The translations under genes were made by a program, and so were the position numbers. Positions 52,729 through 61,848 of a stretch of DNA of 64,000 nucleotides are shown here, piece after piece; the first letter of the stretch is position 1; each line of letters opens with the position of its first letter. Source of the DNA: Ekhidna sp964289745 (GTDB taxonomy: Bacteria > Bacteroidota > Bacteroidia > Cytophagales > Cyclobacteriaceae). The stretch is from the NCBI GenBank assembly GCA_964289745.1, contig CAXYMM010000001.1, positions 1,798,001 to 1,862,000 on the forward strand, read 5' to 3'. Below the pieces are notes generated by a model. That model was given only the letters and a program-made list of their open reading frames with translations, was not told the origin of the DNA and did not search any database.

Positions 52729-54004
52729 CCAAAATAGAATTAAATTCGTCTTCTTTGATTGATCCAAAAAGAAAGCCACAAATCACCTTGGGGTAAAAGT
52801 AGGTGCTTTTTTGTGGAAGTGTGTAACCACTATGGCAAACTTTCTTTATTGTTTCTATGCTAATGTCCTTGGTAATAATGGCATACTGAACTTCTCCACT
52901 TCGAACCTTTTGTAAACATTTCGTAAAATTTCGTTCGAAACTGATATGCTTACTCTTGGTCTGGTTCTTGCCAGAGATTCCAAATGCTTTTTCAATAATG
53001 AAGTAATGCAGAACAGTAAGGTCTAGTTCTTTTATTTCTCGAGGAAATTTCCAGTCGATCAATTTGATCATACCTACCTTTAATCTCAATTTATAGGCAT
53101 TCTCTCCGACTACTAGGCCAAAGGTCCATTTTTTACCAAGAATCACTTCATTGATGTTTTCAGCCTCATCGATGGTCTTGATGTGAAAGTGCATTGACAG
53201 TTTCTGTATAAGTGTTTCCTCACTAAATCGATCTGTCCCAGATATGAGTCTGTGGGTTGGGAGTATTCTTAGGTCGTCTGCCTCGGTATTTGTAAAGTAC
53301 ATCATGTGATAGTTGTATCCTTCTTTTCCTGTGTGACTTTTGTTTTCAACCTGTTTTTGTTTTTTATAAAGCAGTGAGCCTTGATAGCGGTGATGCCCAT
53401 CAGCAAGGATTATTTTTTTATCACGTATAATCTCAATAATTCGATTGATGATTTTTAAATCTTGAATTACCGCAAAAACATCTCGTACGCCCTGGTAGTC
53501 TTCTGTTTCGTACAAAGGACACCGAATGGCCGTATCAAGATACGATTCAATCTCGTATGTGGTGTCTGTATAAAGTCCATGTGTAGGGCTTACGTTTAAT
53601 TGTGTTTTATCCAACACATCAACACGGTCTTTTACAGAGGTAGGCATGGTGCTTTCATGACGCATCACCACTCTATCGGTCCAGTCATAAATTTTAATAT
53701 TCGCAATAAACCCTTTTCGAACGTGTTTTTTTGAAGAGCCTGGAAGAACGAAATGCTGATAGTATACGTAAATAGAAGGTAATTTGTCTTGCTGAATTAT
53801 GCCTTGACTCTTCCAGCCTTGAACAACCCGATCCACACCCTTTTTTTGTGGGACAGATAAATGAATGCTATTATACACGTTGGAATAAAGTAGTTTTCGT
53901 TGCTTTTCAGATACGACATCAAAAAGGGGGGAAACGAGCAAATCAAGATTTTTTTGAAGTCCTATGTTATATCTCCACGCACGAAGAGGTCTTATCTCGG
54001 CCAT
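52712..54004 (-). CDS. DUF1015 family protein
   Basis: A 430-residue cytoplasmic protein starting MAEIRPLRAWRYN, with the DUF1015 hallmarks YYQHFVLPG, LADGHHRYQGSLLYKK and YFTNTEADDLRILPTHR. Function unknown. In Bacteroidota it often lies next to serine metabolism or housekeeping genes; here it is coupled to maf. It is divergent from the alpha-oxoamine synthase gene. Confidence 0.93.
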   Translation of the reverse strand: MAEIRPLRAWRYNIGLQKNLDLLVSPLFDVVSEKQRKLLYSNVYNSIHLSVPQKKGVDRVVQGWKSQGIIQQDKLPSIYVYYQHFVLPGSSKKHVRKGFIANIKIYDWTDRVVMRHESTMPTSVKDRVDVLDKTQLNVSPTHGLYTDTTYEIESYLDTAIRCPLYETEDYQGVRDVFAVIQDLKIINRIIEIIRDKKIILADGHHRYQGSLLYKKQKQVENKSHTGKEGYNYHMMYFTNTEADDLRILPTHRLISGTDRFSEETLIQKLSMHFHIKTIDEAENINEVILGKKWTFGLVVGENAYKLRLKVGMIKLIDWKFPREIKELDLTVLHYFIIEKAFGISGKNQTKSKHISFERNFTKCLQKVRSGEVQYAIITKDISIETIKKVCHSGYTLPQKSTYFYPKVICGFLFGSIKEDEFNSILDEAFE

Positions 54005-54105
54005 AGTGAATTCATTGGTACAAGTTTATTGAATTCTTTTTTAATTCACTATATACGACCAATCCTACTAAATTTGCAAAATGATTGAAAAGAGAGATCA
54101 ATTAA

Positions 54106-55368
54106 ATGGATTTATTTGAAAAATTATTGAGCGATGAAGGTCCTCTGGGTCAATATTCGTTTTTGGATAAAGATGTGAATTATTACTTCTTTCCTAAGCT
54201 GGAGGGAGAGATTCAGCCAAGAATGAAATTTAAAGGGAAAGAGGTGTTAGCCTGGAGTCTGAATAATTATCTAGGGTTGGCAAACCACCCTGATATTAGA
54301 AAAGCAGATACCGAAGCTACAAAAGAGTGGGGACTGGGCTATCCTATGGGTGCGCGTATGATGACAGGCAATTCAGATCATCACGATCAGTTAGAGCAAG
54401 AACTGGCAGATTTTGTAGGAAAAGAAACTGGAATGCTTCTCAACTATGGATATCAGGGTATTATGTCCGTAATCGATGCCTTGGTAGATAGAAAAGACGT
54501 AATCGTGTATGACGCCGAGTGTCATGCATGCATTATTGATGCACTAAGAATGCACCTCGGTAAGCGATTTGTTTATCCTCACAACGATATAGAAGGTTGT
54601 GAAAAACAATTACAGCGAGCCGAAAAGTTAGCAGGAGAGCAGGGTGGAGGTGTCTTGGTTATTACAGAAGGCGTTTTCGGGATGACTGGAAACACGGGAA
54701 AGCTCGATGAAATTTCGGCACTCAAATCAAAGTATCAATTTAGACTGCTGGTGGATGATGCGCATGGTTTTGGTACAATGGGTGTCACAGGGGCAGGTAC
54801 GGGAGAACACTACCGTGTTCAAAACGAAATTGACGTTTATTTCTCCACTTTTGCCAAGTCTATGGCAAGCATAGGTGCATTTATCGCCAGCAATAAGGCG
54901 ATTGTTGATCATTTAAGATTCAAAGTAAGATCGCAAATTTTTGCAAAGTCACTCCCAATGCCTCTTGTGATTGGTGGGTTAAAAAGGTTAGAAATGCTAA
55001 GAACCATGCCAGAACTAAGAGATAAACTTTGGACGATTGTCAATGCAATTCAAAATGGATTCAAAAGGAGAGGATTCAACATTGGCTCTACTAACTCTCC
55101 GGTAACTCCAGTTGTGCTAAAGGGTGATGTGATTGAAGCATGTAATATGGTAGTTGATCTACGAGAAAATCATAATATTTTTTGCTCTATGGTTGTCTAC
55201 CCAGTTATTCCAAGAGGAATGGTGATATTAAGAATTATTCCAACAGCAATGCACACACTAGAAGATGTTGAACTTACGCTCAATGCCTTTGATGCTATTA
55301 AAATGAAATTGGATGATGGCATTTATAAAGAGGCCGGGGTAGAAGGCGCTGTGGTAGCAAAAACTTAA
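54106..55368 (+). CDS. Alpha-oxoamine synthase (serine palmitoyl- or cysteate fatty acyl-transferase-like)
   Basis: A 420-residue PLP enzyme of the AOS group. Motifs: NNYLGLANHPDI, GARMMTGNSDHHDQLE, DAECHACIIDALRMHLG with the PLP-stacking His, LLVDDAHGFGTMG with the PLP Asp, and the lysine in STFAKSMASIGAF. The family condenses an amino acid with an acyl-CoA. In Bacteroidota the closest known reactions are serine palmitoyltransferase (sphingolipids) and cysteate acyltransferase (sulfonolipids/capnine). Sequence alone does not separate these from 2-amino-3-ketobutyrate CoA ligase. TAAATTTG at 54069-54076 may be a -7 element. Confidence 0.8.
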   Translation: MDLFEKLLSDEGPLGQYSFLDKDVNYYFFPKLEGEIQPRMKFKGKEVLAWSLNNYLGLANHPDIRKADTEATKEWGLGYPMGARMMTGNSDHHDQLEQELADFVGKETGMLLNYGYQGIMSVIDALVDRKDVIVYDAECHACIIDALRMHLGKRFVYPHNDIEGCEKQLQRAEKLAGEQGGGVLVITEGVFGMTGNTGKLDEISALKSKYQFRLLVDDAHGFGTMGVTGAGTGEHYRVQNEIDVYFSTFAKSMASIGAFIASNKAIVDHLRFKVRSQIFAKSLPMPLVIGGLKRLEMLRTMPELRDKLWTIVNAIQNGFKRRGFNIGSTNSPVTPVVLKGDVIEACNMVVDLRENHNIFCSMVVYPVIPRGMVILRIIPTAMHTLEDVELTLNAFDAIKMKLDDGIYKEAGVEGAVVAKT

Positions 55369-55460
55369 TTATTATCATCATTTTAATTTACACATTAAAA
55401 ATTTTAGACTATATTGCTGACACTTTTAAATTAAACGATAACCTTAATCACCATAATAAA

Positions 55461-55637
55461 ATGAAAAGATTTAAAGAATTAAAGTCAATGATTGAATCGC
55501 TAGAAGCTGATTTCGATAAATTCTATGACAAGGGTAATAATGCTGCTGGAACCAGAGTCAGAAAAGGAATGCAGGATATGAAAAATTTAGCTCAGGAAAT
55601 CAGACTTGAAGTTCAAGATATCAAAAACAAAGGTTAA
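55461..55637 (+). CDS. Histone H1-like DNA-associated protein
   Basis: A 58-residue basic protein, MKRFKELKSMIESLEADFDK, with NAAGTRVRKGMQDMKNLAQE and a KNKG C-terminus. This is the typical sequence of the short histone H1-like proteins of Bacteroidota. It is presumably a nucleoid-associated protein; a precise function is not established. It is a separate transcription unit after the alpha-oxoamine synthase and is followed by a terminator. Confidence 0.88.
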   Translation: MKRFKELKSMIESLEADFDKFYDKGNNAAGTRVRKGMQDMKNLAQEIRLEVQDIKNKG

Positions 55638-55682
55638 TTGGGATTTATCAAAAATAAATTAAATTTATTTTTATTCCATTTA

Positions 55683-55722
55683 AAAAAGTGGATGGCTTCT
55701 AAGACATCCTCTTTCTTTTTTT
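55683..55722 (+). terminator. Terminator after the histone H1-like gene
   Basis: AAAG-GGATG pairs with CATCC-CTTT (one bulge on each side) around a 10-base loop, followed by CTTTTTTT. Confidence 0.7.
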
Positions 55723-56370
55723 GACAAACTACATATAGTCAGCTGTTTATAGTATCTATTTGGCATTAAAAATTTCACTTTATGAAACGATGAGTGGTCA
55801 GTAGATCATTCACCAGAATATTTTCTACGTTCTACTTTGGCGCACTAATAGTCATTTTTCATTTAGTAGCCGTTAAGGACTCGATCCACTTTCCACTTTT
55901 CACCTGTTGAAAATCGAGTAATCAAATGGATTATGTTCACCCTCCCGATTACCTTAGTTTCTACATGTATTATTCAATTGTCAAAAATGCTTCTCGCTTA
56001 CTTACAATAGAACTGTTTTGATAAAAGAAAATGACACTTTTCCGATTGTAATACAGATTTTTAGTGAAGATATATTGGATTTGTTTTTTGAATAACTACA
56101 ACTCCGATAATCAAGCTGTACACAGGCTCTAAAAAGCCAACCGCACATTTAATAACATTTCATTTTGCTCATAATTCACAAGACAAAAAGAGCTTTCACT
56201 TCAAAAGGGCATTTGTGTTCTTTGCGAAGGTATCGTTTGTAATGTCGAAGGATAAATACTTATCTATTAGAATCTAGTCAAAGTTGTAAGAATGATGCGG
56301 AGCATTTTCTAGCCGGTGGTTTTAGTATGCTCACAATAGTAAATGAGTTAGGAATATAACTAAACTAACC
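55723..56370. other. 648-base intergenic region with weak gene traces
   Basis: No intact gene. Plus-strand fragments near 55815-55890 (STFYFGALIVIFHLVAVK) and 55924-56007 are hydrophobic and in different frames. On the minus strand near 56150-56070 is AVGFLEPVYSLIIGVVVI, reminiscent of an EamA transporter end. All are too short to name with confidence. Confidence 0.3.
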
Positions 56371-57219
56371 TTAGGGAATCCATTTTATGTCGTCAAAGTT
56401 TGGTTTTCGTTTCTCCAAAAATGCATTTCTTCCTTCCTTGGCCTCCTCCGTCATATATGCCAGTCTGGTTGCTTCGCCAGCAAAAACCTGCTGACCCACC
56501 ATTCCATCATCAGTAAGATTGAAAGCAAACTTTAACATCTTGATAGAAGTAGGGGATTTAGCTAAAATCTCTTCTGCCCATTTAAAGGCTTCTTTTTCTA
56601 GTTTATTATGGGGGATGACCGCATTGACCATACCCATCTCATAGGCTTCTTGAGCGGAATAGTTGCGCCCCAAAAAAAATATCTCTCTTGCGCGCTTCTG
56701 ACCCACCATTTTGGCTAGATAGGCTGAACCATATCCACCATCAAAACTGGTGACGTCAGCATCTGTTTGTTTAAAAATGGCATGTTCTTTACTGGCAAGG
56801 GTGAGGTCGCAAACGGTATGTAAGCTATGACCGCCACCCACAGCCCAACCTGGCACTACAGCAATGACTACTTTCGACATAAAGCGAATTAGACGTTGCA
56901 CTTCAAGGATGTTTAGGCGAGGCATGCCATCTTCATCTACATAGCCTTGATGTCCTCTAGCATTCTGGTCACCTCCGCTACAAAAGGCCCAACCTCCATC
57001 CTTAGGTGAGGGGCCCTCACCACTTAAGAGAACAACTCCAATGTTTGAGTCTTCTCTGGCATCTAAAAACGATTTGTATAACTCTGCAACGGTCTTCGGG
57101 CGAAAGGCGTTTCGCACTTTGGGACGATTAAAGGCTATGCGAGCCACTTTTCCCGATTTATTATAGGTAATGTCTTCAAAATCACCCGCTTTTACCCATT
57201 TAATTATTGACATGCTCAT
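56371..57219 (-). CDS. menB: 1,4-dihydroxy-2-naphthoyl-CoA synthase
   Basis: Closes the naphthoquinone ring from O-succinylbenzoyl-CoA in menaquinone synthesis. The 282-residue crotonase-fold protein has RPKVRNAFRPKTV, SGGDQNARG (oxyanion region), VPGWAVGGGHSLH and KQTDADVTSFDGGYGSAYLA with the MenB-type Asp, plus the C-terminal RNAFLEKRKPNFDDI. It overlaps menD by 20 bases, and the order thioesterase-menF-menD-menB indicates one operon. Confidence 0.97.
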   Translation of the reverse strand: MSMSIIKWVKAGDFEDITYNKSGKVARIAFNRPKVRNAFRPKTVAELYKSFLDAREDSNIGVVLLSGEGPSPKDGGWAFCSGGDQNARGHQGYVDEDGMPRLNILEVQRLIRFMSKVVIAVVPGWAVGGGHSLHTVCDLTLASKEHAIFKQTDADVTSFDGGYGSAYLAKMVGQKRAREIFFLGRNYSAQEAYEMGMVNAVIPHNKLEKEAFKWAEEILAKSPTSIKMLKFAFNLTDDGMVGQQVFAGEATRLAYMTEEAKEGRNAFLEKRKPNFDDIKWIP

Positions 57220-58849
57220 TTATTTTATTTCTTAAGTCTCTATATGCTTTTTGATTGGTTTCTGGCTTGGTAAATACTTCTAAAACCTTGGCATTGTCTG
57301 AAGGCTGTAAAAAGTCATTCCATAGATTTTTAATTGTTTCTAGATCGAAAGCCGTTAAATAAGTCAATCCATTCTCCTGACAAATATATTCTGCGGTTCT
57401 GTTATGAGCCGTTTCGAAGTAGTTACCAAGCTCGGGGAGGGAGGAAGGTCCTTTAATCAACCTAAAAATGCCACCCCCTTGGTTATTCACTATGACGATT
57501 CGAAGGTTGGATACCTTATGGTTATGAAAAAAAGCATTTCGATCGTATAGAAACGCCAAATCTCCTGTAATCAGAATATTCAATTTTTGAGTAACAAGAG
57601 CGACACCTACAGCAGTTGACGTACACCCGTCAATTCCGCTTGTTCCCCTGTTTCCGTGTGTCTTGACTTCTTTCGGAACTCCAAATAAATCAGCATAGCG
57701 TATGGGCATGGAGTTGCTTAAGTGTAAATGTACGTTAGCAGGAAGGTGTTTAAATACGTAAAAAAAGGTACTTACCTCTGAAAATTGAAGTTTTTCCACG
57801 ACGTCATTTATCAAACTCCGAGTCCTGTCTTCAAATTTTCTCCAAAGTGCCATGTATTCAGGATTGGGCTGATAACGCTGTAGCGCAGGTAGCCAATCGA
57901 ACAAAGTCTGCATCACCAATTTAGGTGCTGACCCAAATGTGTCAACTTCTACACCAGCAGAATCAAAATGATAATGGGTTTTTGGTTTAAATGCTCTAAG
58001 AAAATTCTTAAGGTTTTTAGATAGAACCGAAAGTCCAGTTGTAATCAGAATATCGGGTTGAAGTGACGCCTTTTCTGATATGAACCCATCCACATGGTTG
58101 ATTCCAAAATCTAAATTATTGAGTGGCGAACGAATGACTGGAATTTTTGCAGAAATCCCGCAAAGCAGTTTTTTTTCATGATCATTAAAATCACTTTGCC
58201 CTAATAATATCAATATTTTTTGACCTTCAGAGAACTGAAGGAGGGATGCAGTGCTTTTTGAATGAGAAGGCTCTTCGCTATTCGGCAAGCCAATTGGAGT
58301 ATAGATTAAATTATCTTGATTTGGATCGGGATAAAATGGCTCTCTAAAAGGAATATTGAAATGCACTGGACCTTTGGCTAATTTTTCTGAAAACGCAATC
58401 CCTTCCGTGAGTAGCGATTGATATTGATCAGTATCACCTGCTGTTTCGATTAGGGGTAGTTGATAGGAAGCTTTTACATGGTTTTTTAGAGCTTCATACT
58501 GTCTTATAGTCTGTCCATCACGTTGATCTATTAATTCAGGCGGACGATCAGCAGAGAGTACTATCAAAGGAATTTCTCGATAGTAGGCTTCTGCTATAGC
58601 AGGCGCATAATTTAACAGCGCACTACCGGAAGTGCATGATAGCACAACCGGCCTCTTGGTTTCCTGTGCAATACCTAACGCAACAAATCCAGCTGATCTT
58701 TCATCGGGGATTATGTACTTGTCAATTTCTTCGTGCCTAGCAAATGAGATCAGTAAAGGTGCATTTCGTGATCCAGGTGATAACACGGCATATTTAATCC
58801 CCAATTCATAGCAAACCTGAGCTGTGTTGAATACTGTAGGATGAAGCAT
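57200..58849 (-). CDS. menD: SEPHCHC synthase (MenD)
   Basis: The thiamine diphosphate enzyme that joins 2-oxoglutarate to isochorismate, the first committed step to menaquinone. The 549-residue protein starts directly with TAQVCYELGIKYAVLSPGSR, then DERSAGFVALGIAQ with the catalytic Glu, LSADRPPELID, and a C-terminal ThDP-binding region GNRGTSGIDGC and ITGDLAFLYDRNAFF. It begins one base from the menF stop and overlaps menB, so all are translationally coupled. Confidence 0.97.
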   Translation of the reverse strand: MLHPTVFNTAQVCYELGIKYAVLSPGSRNAPLLISFARHEEIDKYIIPDERSAGFVALGIAQETKRPVVLSCTSGSALLNYAPAIAEAYYREIPLIVLSADRPPELIDQRDGQTIRQYEALKNHVKASYQLPLIETAGDTDQYQSLLTEGIAFSEKLAKGPVHFNIPFREPFYPDPNQDNLIYTPIGLPNSEEPSHSKSTASLLQFSEGQKILILLGQSDFNDHEKKLLCGISAKIPVIRSPLNNLDFGINHVDGFISEKASLQPDILITTGLSVLSKNLKNFLRAFKPKTHYHFDSAGVEVDTFGSAPKLVMQTLFDWLPALQRYQPNPEYMALWRKFEDRTRSLINDVVEKLQFSEVSTFFYVFKHLPANVHLHLSNSMPIRYADLFGVPKEVKTHGNRGTSGIDGCTSTAVGVALVTQKLNILITGDLAFLYDRNAFFHNHKVSNLRIVIVNNQGGGIFRLIKGPSSLPELGNYFETAHNRTAEYICQENGLTYLTAFDLETIKNLWNDFLQPSDNAKVLEVFTKPETNQKAYRDLRNKINEHVNN

Positions 58850-60021
58850 TAAAGGAATCGTTTCATTACCTCCATTTTAAACTGCGTTTCTTCCAACTCT
58901 TTGGAAGGAATGGAGTCTTCGGTAATACCGGCACCAGCGTATAATCTAGCTCTGCCATTTTCAATTTTTATACATCTCAGGTTTACATAAAGTTCTGTAG
59001 AACCATCGAAATTCACAGGACCAAGAAAGCCTGCATAAAAGGACCGGTCATATGACTCAACCTGATCGATCCAATCTTTTGCTACTTGTATTGGCATTCC
59101 ACAAACAGCAGAGGTGGGATGAAGTAACTCAAGCATTTGGCTTGCCAACTGGTCGAAAGGTAATTCCTCGTACTTAACTTCAAATTCTGTTTTAAGATGC
59201 GTAAGTGTACCCGAACGAATAGTTTTAGGTCCATGTTCATGAAACTCTCTCAATCTTAACTTTTTGAAGCAATTGATAATGTATCGACTGACGAACGCTT
59301 GCTCTTGTATTTCTTTATGAGTCCAAGCCACTTCCTTTAATTGCTTGGCTTCATCAAGCTTTTTCGTACCAGCTAAGGCAATTGTCTTAAATCCTTTATC
59401 GTTGTCAGAAATCAATAGCTCAGGAGTGGCACCCATCCATAGTCCTTTTCCTGGAATAAAACTAATGCTACAAAATGCGTTAGGGTATGCCTTCGAGATG
59501 TTTTTAAAGAAGTTCCAACTACTAAAGTCTTTGGACAGCGCAACATCCAGAAACCTAGATAATACAATTTTCTCGAGAGACCCTTTTCGTATTTCGTCTA
59601 TCGCCAGCTCAACCTTACTTTCAAAGCTAGAGGCGTCTATAGATTGAAATTCTGCTTTAGGTTGAATTATCTTTATAAAGTCGGTCTGCTCCATACTCAT
59701 TCGACTAAAGAAAGATTCAATCTTTTGGTCATTGATTCTTGGGTCGATAATTGTTTCATCGTCCTGGATATGAATGTCCGCAGTAATAAAATAGGGCTTT
59801 GATGGGTGGTTATCCTTATAACGATTAATGCAGAAGCCCTTAGAGAGTTCTTCTATCGATATTTTCTGTTGTTTGGCTTCTTCCAGCGAAATAATAAAAT
59901 TGAAAGAGTTGGTTTTAGGGCTTCTCCAGATAGCAAATGGGTATTCGTTTGCGACAAGTCGCCCTATAAGTTGGTCTTTACTTAATTCAACAAATGGATT
60001 TATAATACTTTGTTCCTTCAC
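58849..60021 (-). CDS. menF: Isochorismate synthase
   Basis: Converts chorismate to isochorismate. The 390-residue protein is of the chorismate-binding superfamily: KIVLSRFLDVAL, FIPGKGLWMGATPELLI, ALAGTKKL, LLHPTSAVCGMP, SYDRSFYAGFLG and the C-terminal KELEETQFKMEV, with the usual metal-binding Glu residues. It may instead be annotated EntC-like, but the adjacent menD and menB show that the product feeds menaquinone. It shares one base with menD and with the upstream thioesterase gene. Confidence 0.95.
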   Translation of the reverse strand: MKEQSIINPFVELSKDQLIGRLVANEYPFAIWRSPKTNSFNFIISLEEAKQQKISIEELSKGFCINRYKDNHPSKPYFITADIHIQDDETIIDPRINDQKIESFFSRMSMEQTDFIKIIQPKAEFQSIDASSFESKVELAIDEIRKGSLEKIVLSRFLDVALSKDFSSWNFFKNISKAYPNAFCSISFIPGKGLWMGATPELLISDNDKGFKTIALAGTKKLDEAKQLKEVAWTHKEIQEQAFVSRYIINCFKKLRLREFHEHGPKTIRSGTLTHLKTEFEVKYEELPFDQLASQMLELLHPTSAVCGMPIQVAKDWIDQVESYDRSFYAGFLGPVNFDGSTELYVNLRCIKIENGRARLYAGAGITEDSIPSKELEETQFKMEVMKRFL

Positions 60022-60455
60022 TATTTTTTATCCAAAATAGCCATTGTAATTCTACTTAACGCTATCAATTTTTGATCGTCATTGTGTATTTCTATAGACC
60101 ATACATGCGTACTTTTTCCGATGTGTATGGGTTTTGCCATCCCTGATACCAAACCATTTTTGGCTGACCTTATGTGATTAGTATTGATCTCTAAGCCAAC
60201 TGCATATTGCTTTTTCAAGTCTAGATACATGGCGGCTCCAATGCTTCCCATTGTTTCTGCCAATGCGACCGATGCCCCCCCATGTAACAAACCCATGGGT
60301 TGCTTTGTTCGATTGTCTACGGGCATTGTAGCTCTTAGAAAATTCACCCCTATTTCCACAAACTCAATACCCAAATGCGCTATCATACATCCATTGCCCA
60401 TTGCGTTTAGAGACTTAAGCGTTAGGGAGTTAGGAAAAATACTTTTAGTTGTCAT
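60021..60455 (-). CDS. PaaI-type hotdog thioesterase, probable DHNA-CoA hydrolase
   Basis: A 144-residue hotdog-fold protein with HLGIEFVEIG, RATMPVDNRTKQPMGLLHGG and the catalytic Glu in LAETMGSIGAAMYL. It is the first gene of the menF-menD-menB operon, overlapping menF by one base. Menaquinone synthesis needs a thioesterase to release 1,4-dihydroxy-2-naphthoate from its CoA ester after MenB, and hotdog enzymes of this type do so in other bacteria; the assignment here rests on fold plus operon position. Confidence 0.85.
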   Translation of the reverse strand: MTTKSIFPNSLTLKSLNAMGNGCMIAHLGIEFVEIGVNFLRATMPVDNRTKQPMGLLHGGASVALAETMGSIGAAMYLDLKKQYAVGLEINTNHIRSAKNGLVSGMAKPIHIGKSTHVWSIEIHNDDQKLIALSRITMAILDKK

Positions 60456-60816
60456 AAATAGTTACAAACCAACTTAATCTGGTATTGAAATCAAAATAAT
60501 TTATATCTTAGAACTCTGAGAGACAAAATTCAAAAAATAACATGGTACAGGGAATAAACACAATAGAAGTTATTCATTATGATAATGGGTTATGTAAGCT
60601 TATAGGACGCTCAAATAGGTGGACTTCGATGTGCTTTATCTCTGAATGAATAAGAACGTATCAAACAATGAAAAGATTTATCCAAGATAGCTTACTGCTT
60701 CCGAAAGGGGTTGGAGCATGAAAAATGATAATAAAGAAATTGCAAATAACTACTTAGCAAAGGCATCAATGTCTTTTTCAAAGGGTTCATAAAATCAAAA
60801 TTAAATATTCAGCTTT
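60456..60816. other. 361-base intergenic region
   Basis: Divergent region between the men operon and the MORN lipoprotein gene. Two short plus-strand frames (35 codons from 60542; 24 codons from 60718) lack protein-like features. No clear TTG-N19-TAnnTTTG promoter was found on either strand. Confidence 0.55.
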
Positions 60817-61383
60817 ATGAGAAATTTACTGCTACTTGTTTTTATCGTTGCTTACGGATGTGACCAATCTTCGAAAGGAACGCTTATCGAAGAGAGTCAA
60901 ATTCCAGATGAAGCGACCACTCAGGATTATGAATCGATACCGAATCTTCAAAAAGCGATTGTAAAAAATGGAGATATGATAGTTGCGGAAGGGGATTTTC
61001 TAAATGGTTTGCATCATGGCACATGGACTACTTACGACCCAAAAGGAAAGATCACCAGCATCACTACCTATTTGAATGGCAAGAAACAGGGAATCGAAAT
61101 TACGTTTGATAATATTGGCTATATTGCTTCCAAAGCGTATTATCATAACGATGTGCTAGAGGGAGAGTACCTTGTTTATAAAAGAAGGAATATTGAAGAG
61201 ATGAGAACGTATGTGAATGGTGTACTTAATGGACCTCAAAAACGGTTTTACTCCGATGGAACAACCATGGAGGAAAAGACTTATGTCAATAATCAAATAG
61301 ACGGAATAGCAAAGTGGTACGATAAGGAGGGAAACTTGAAAATTGAATACACTTATCGGATGGGTGAGCTTTTAAAGGATTAA
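60817..61383 (+). CDS. MORN-repeat (YwqK-like) lipoprotein
   Basis: A 188-residue protein with a short signal peptide and a lipobox-like AYGC-D (Cys15). The rest consists of 20-24-residue repeats with G-x-x-H/N-G-x-W/Y pattern, such as GDFLNGLHHGTWTTYD, YLNGKKQGIEITFD, YVNGVLNGPQKRFYSDG and YVNNQIDGIAKWYD. These are MORN-type or YwqK-type repeats. Function unknown; some relatives are called antitoxins without proof in Bacteroidota. Confidence 0.85.
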   Translation: MRNLLLLVFIVAYGCDQSSKGTLIEESQIPDEATTQDYESIPNLQKAIVKNGDMIVAEGDFLNGLHHGTWTTYDPKGKITSITTYLNGKKQGIEITFDNIGYIASKAYYHNDVLEGEYLVYKRRNIEEMRTYVNGVLNGPQKRFYSDGTTMEEKTYVNNQIDGIAKWYDKEGNLKIEYTYRMGELLKD

Positions 61384-61629
61384 AGCCCCTCTTTTGCAGG
61401 TTCATCAATCTTTCAGTCAAAAAACAATGAAGTTTTGCAATCATTTCCTTCATCTGCTTAACATAGAACAAATTTAGGAGCGGTATTTCTTCTACTAAAT
61501 AATCTTTGCAAATAAATTCATCTTCTTTCACATGCTGACAATCAAAATCATTAGAACAAGTGAGATGGATAAATTCTTCATTTTACGCAAAGTCTATTAA
61601 ATAAAGACAGTTAAAATTAGCGTAATATT

Positions 61630-61836
61630 ATGAAAGGATTAGCATTTTCTAGTATGAGGGTTGGTAAAAATTATATTTTGACTAACTACGGAGAAAAATT
61701 AGAATTTGTGCTCTTGGAAGTATTGCCAAGTAATGATTACCTCCTTAAAGACCTTTTTTCTATGGAAAAGTATTTAATGAGCGAAATCATTCAGTTTGGA
61801 AGGGGAGAGGATTTCGAATTAAGAGAAATTTATTGA
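61630..61836 (+). CDS. Hypothetical protein (68 aa) upstream of ddl
   Basis: A soluble 68-residue protein starting MKGLAFSSMRVGKNYILTNYG, with LEFVLLEVLPSNDYLLKDL and the ending EDFELREIY. It looks like a small SH3-like or barrel domain, but I cannot name the family. It lies 12 bases before ddl on the same strand, so the two are probably cotranscribed. Confidence 0.7.
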   Translation: MKGLAFSSMRVGKNYILTNYGEKLEFVLLEVLPSNDYLLKDLFSMEKYLMSEIIQFGRGEDFELREIY

Positions 61837-61848
61837 TATTTAGGTCAT

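Noticed and set aside
52729..52779. Longer N-terminus of Maf
   Set aside because: The added 17 residues come from the 3' end of the DUF1015 gene and precede the normal Maf start.
61286..61531. 81-codon minus-strand frame
   Set aside because: It overlaps the 3' end of the MORN lipoprotein gene and has no start signal or recognisable motif.
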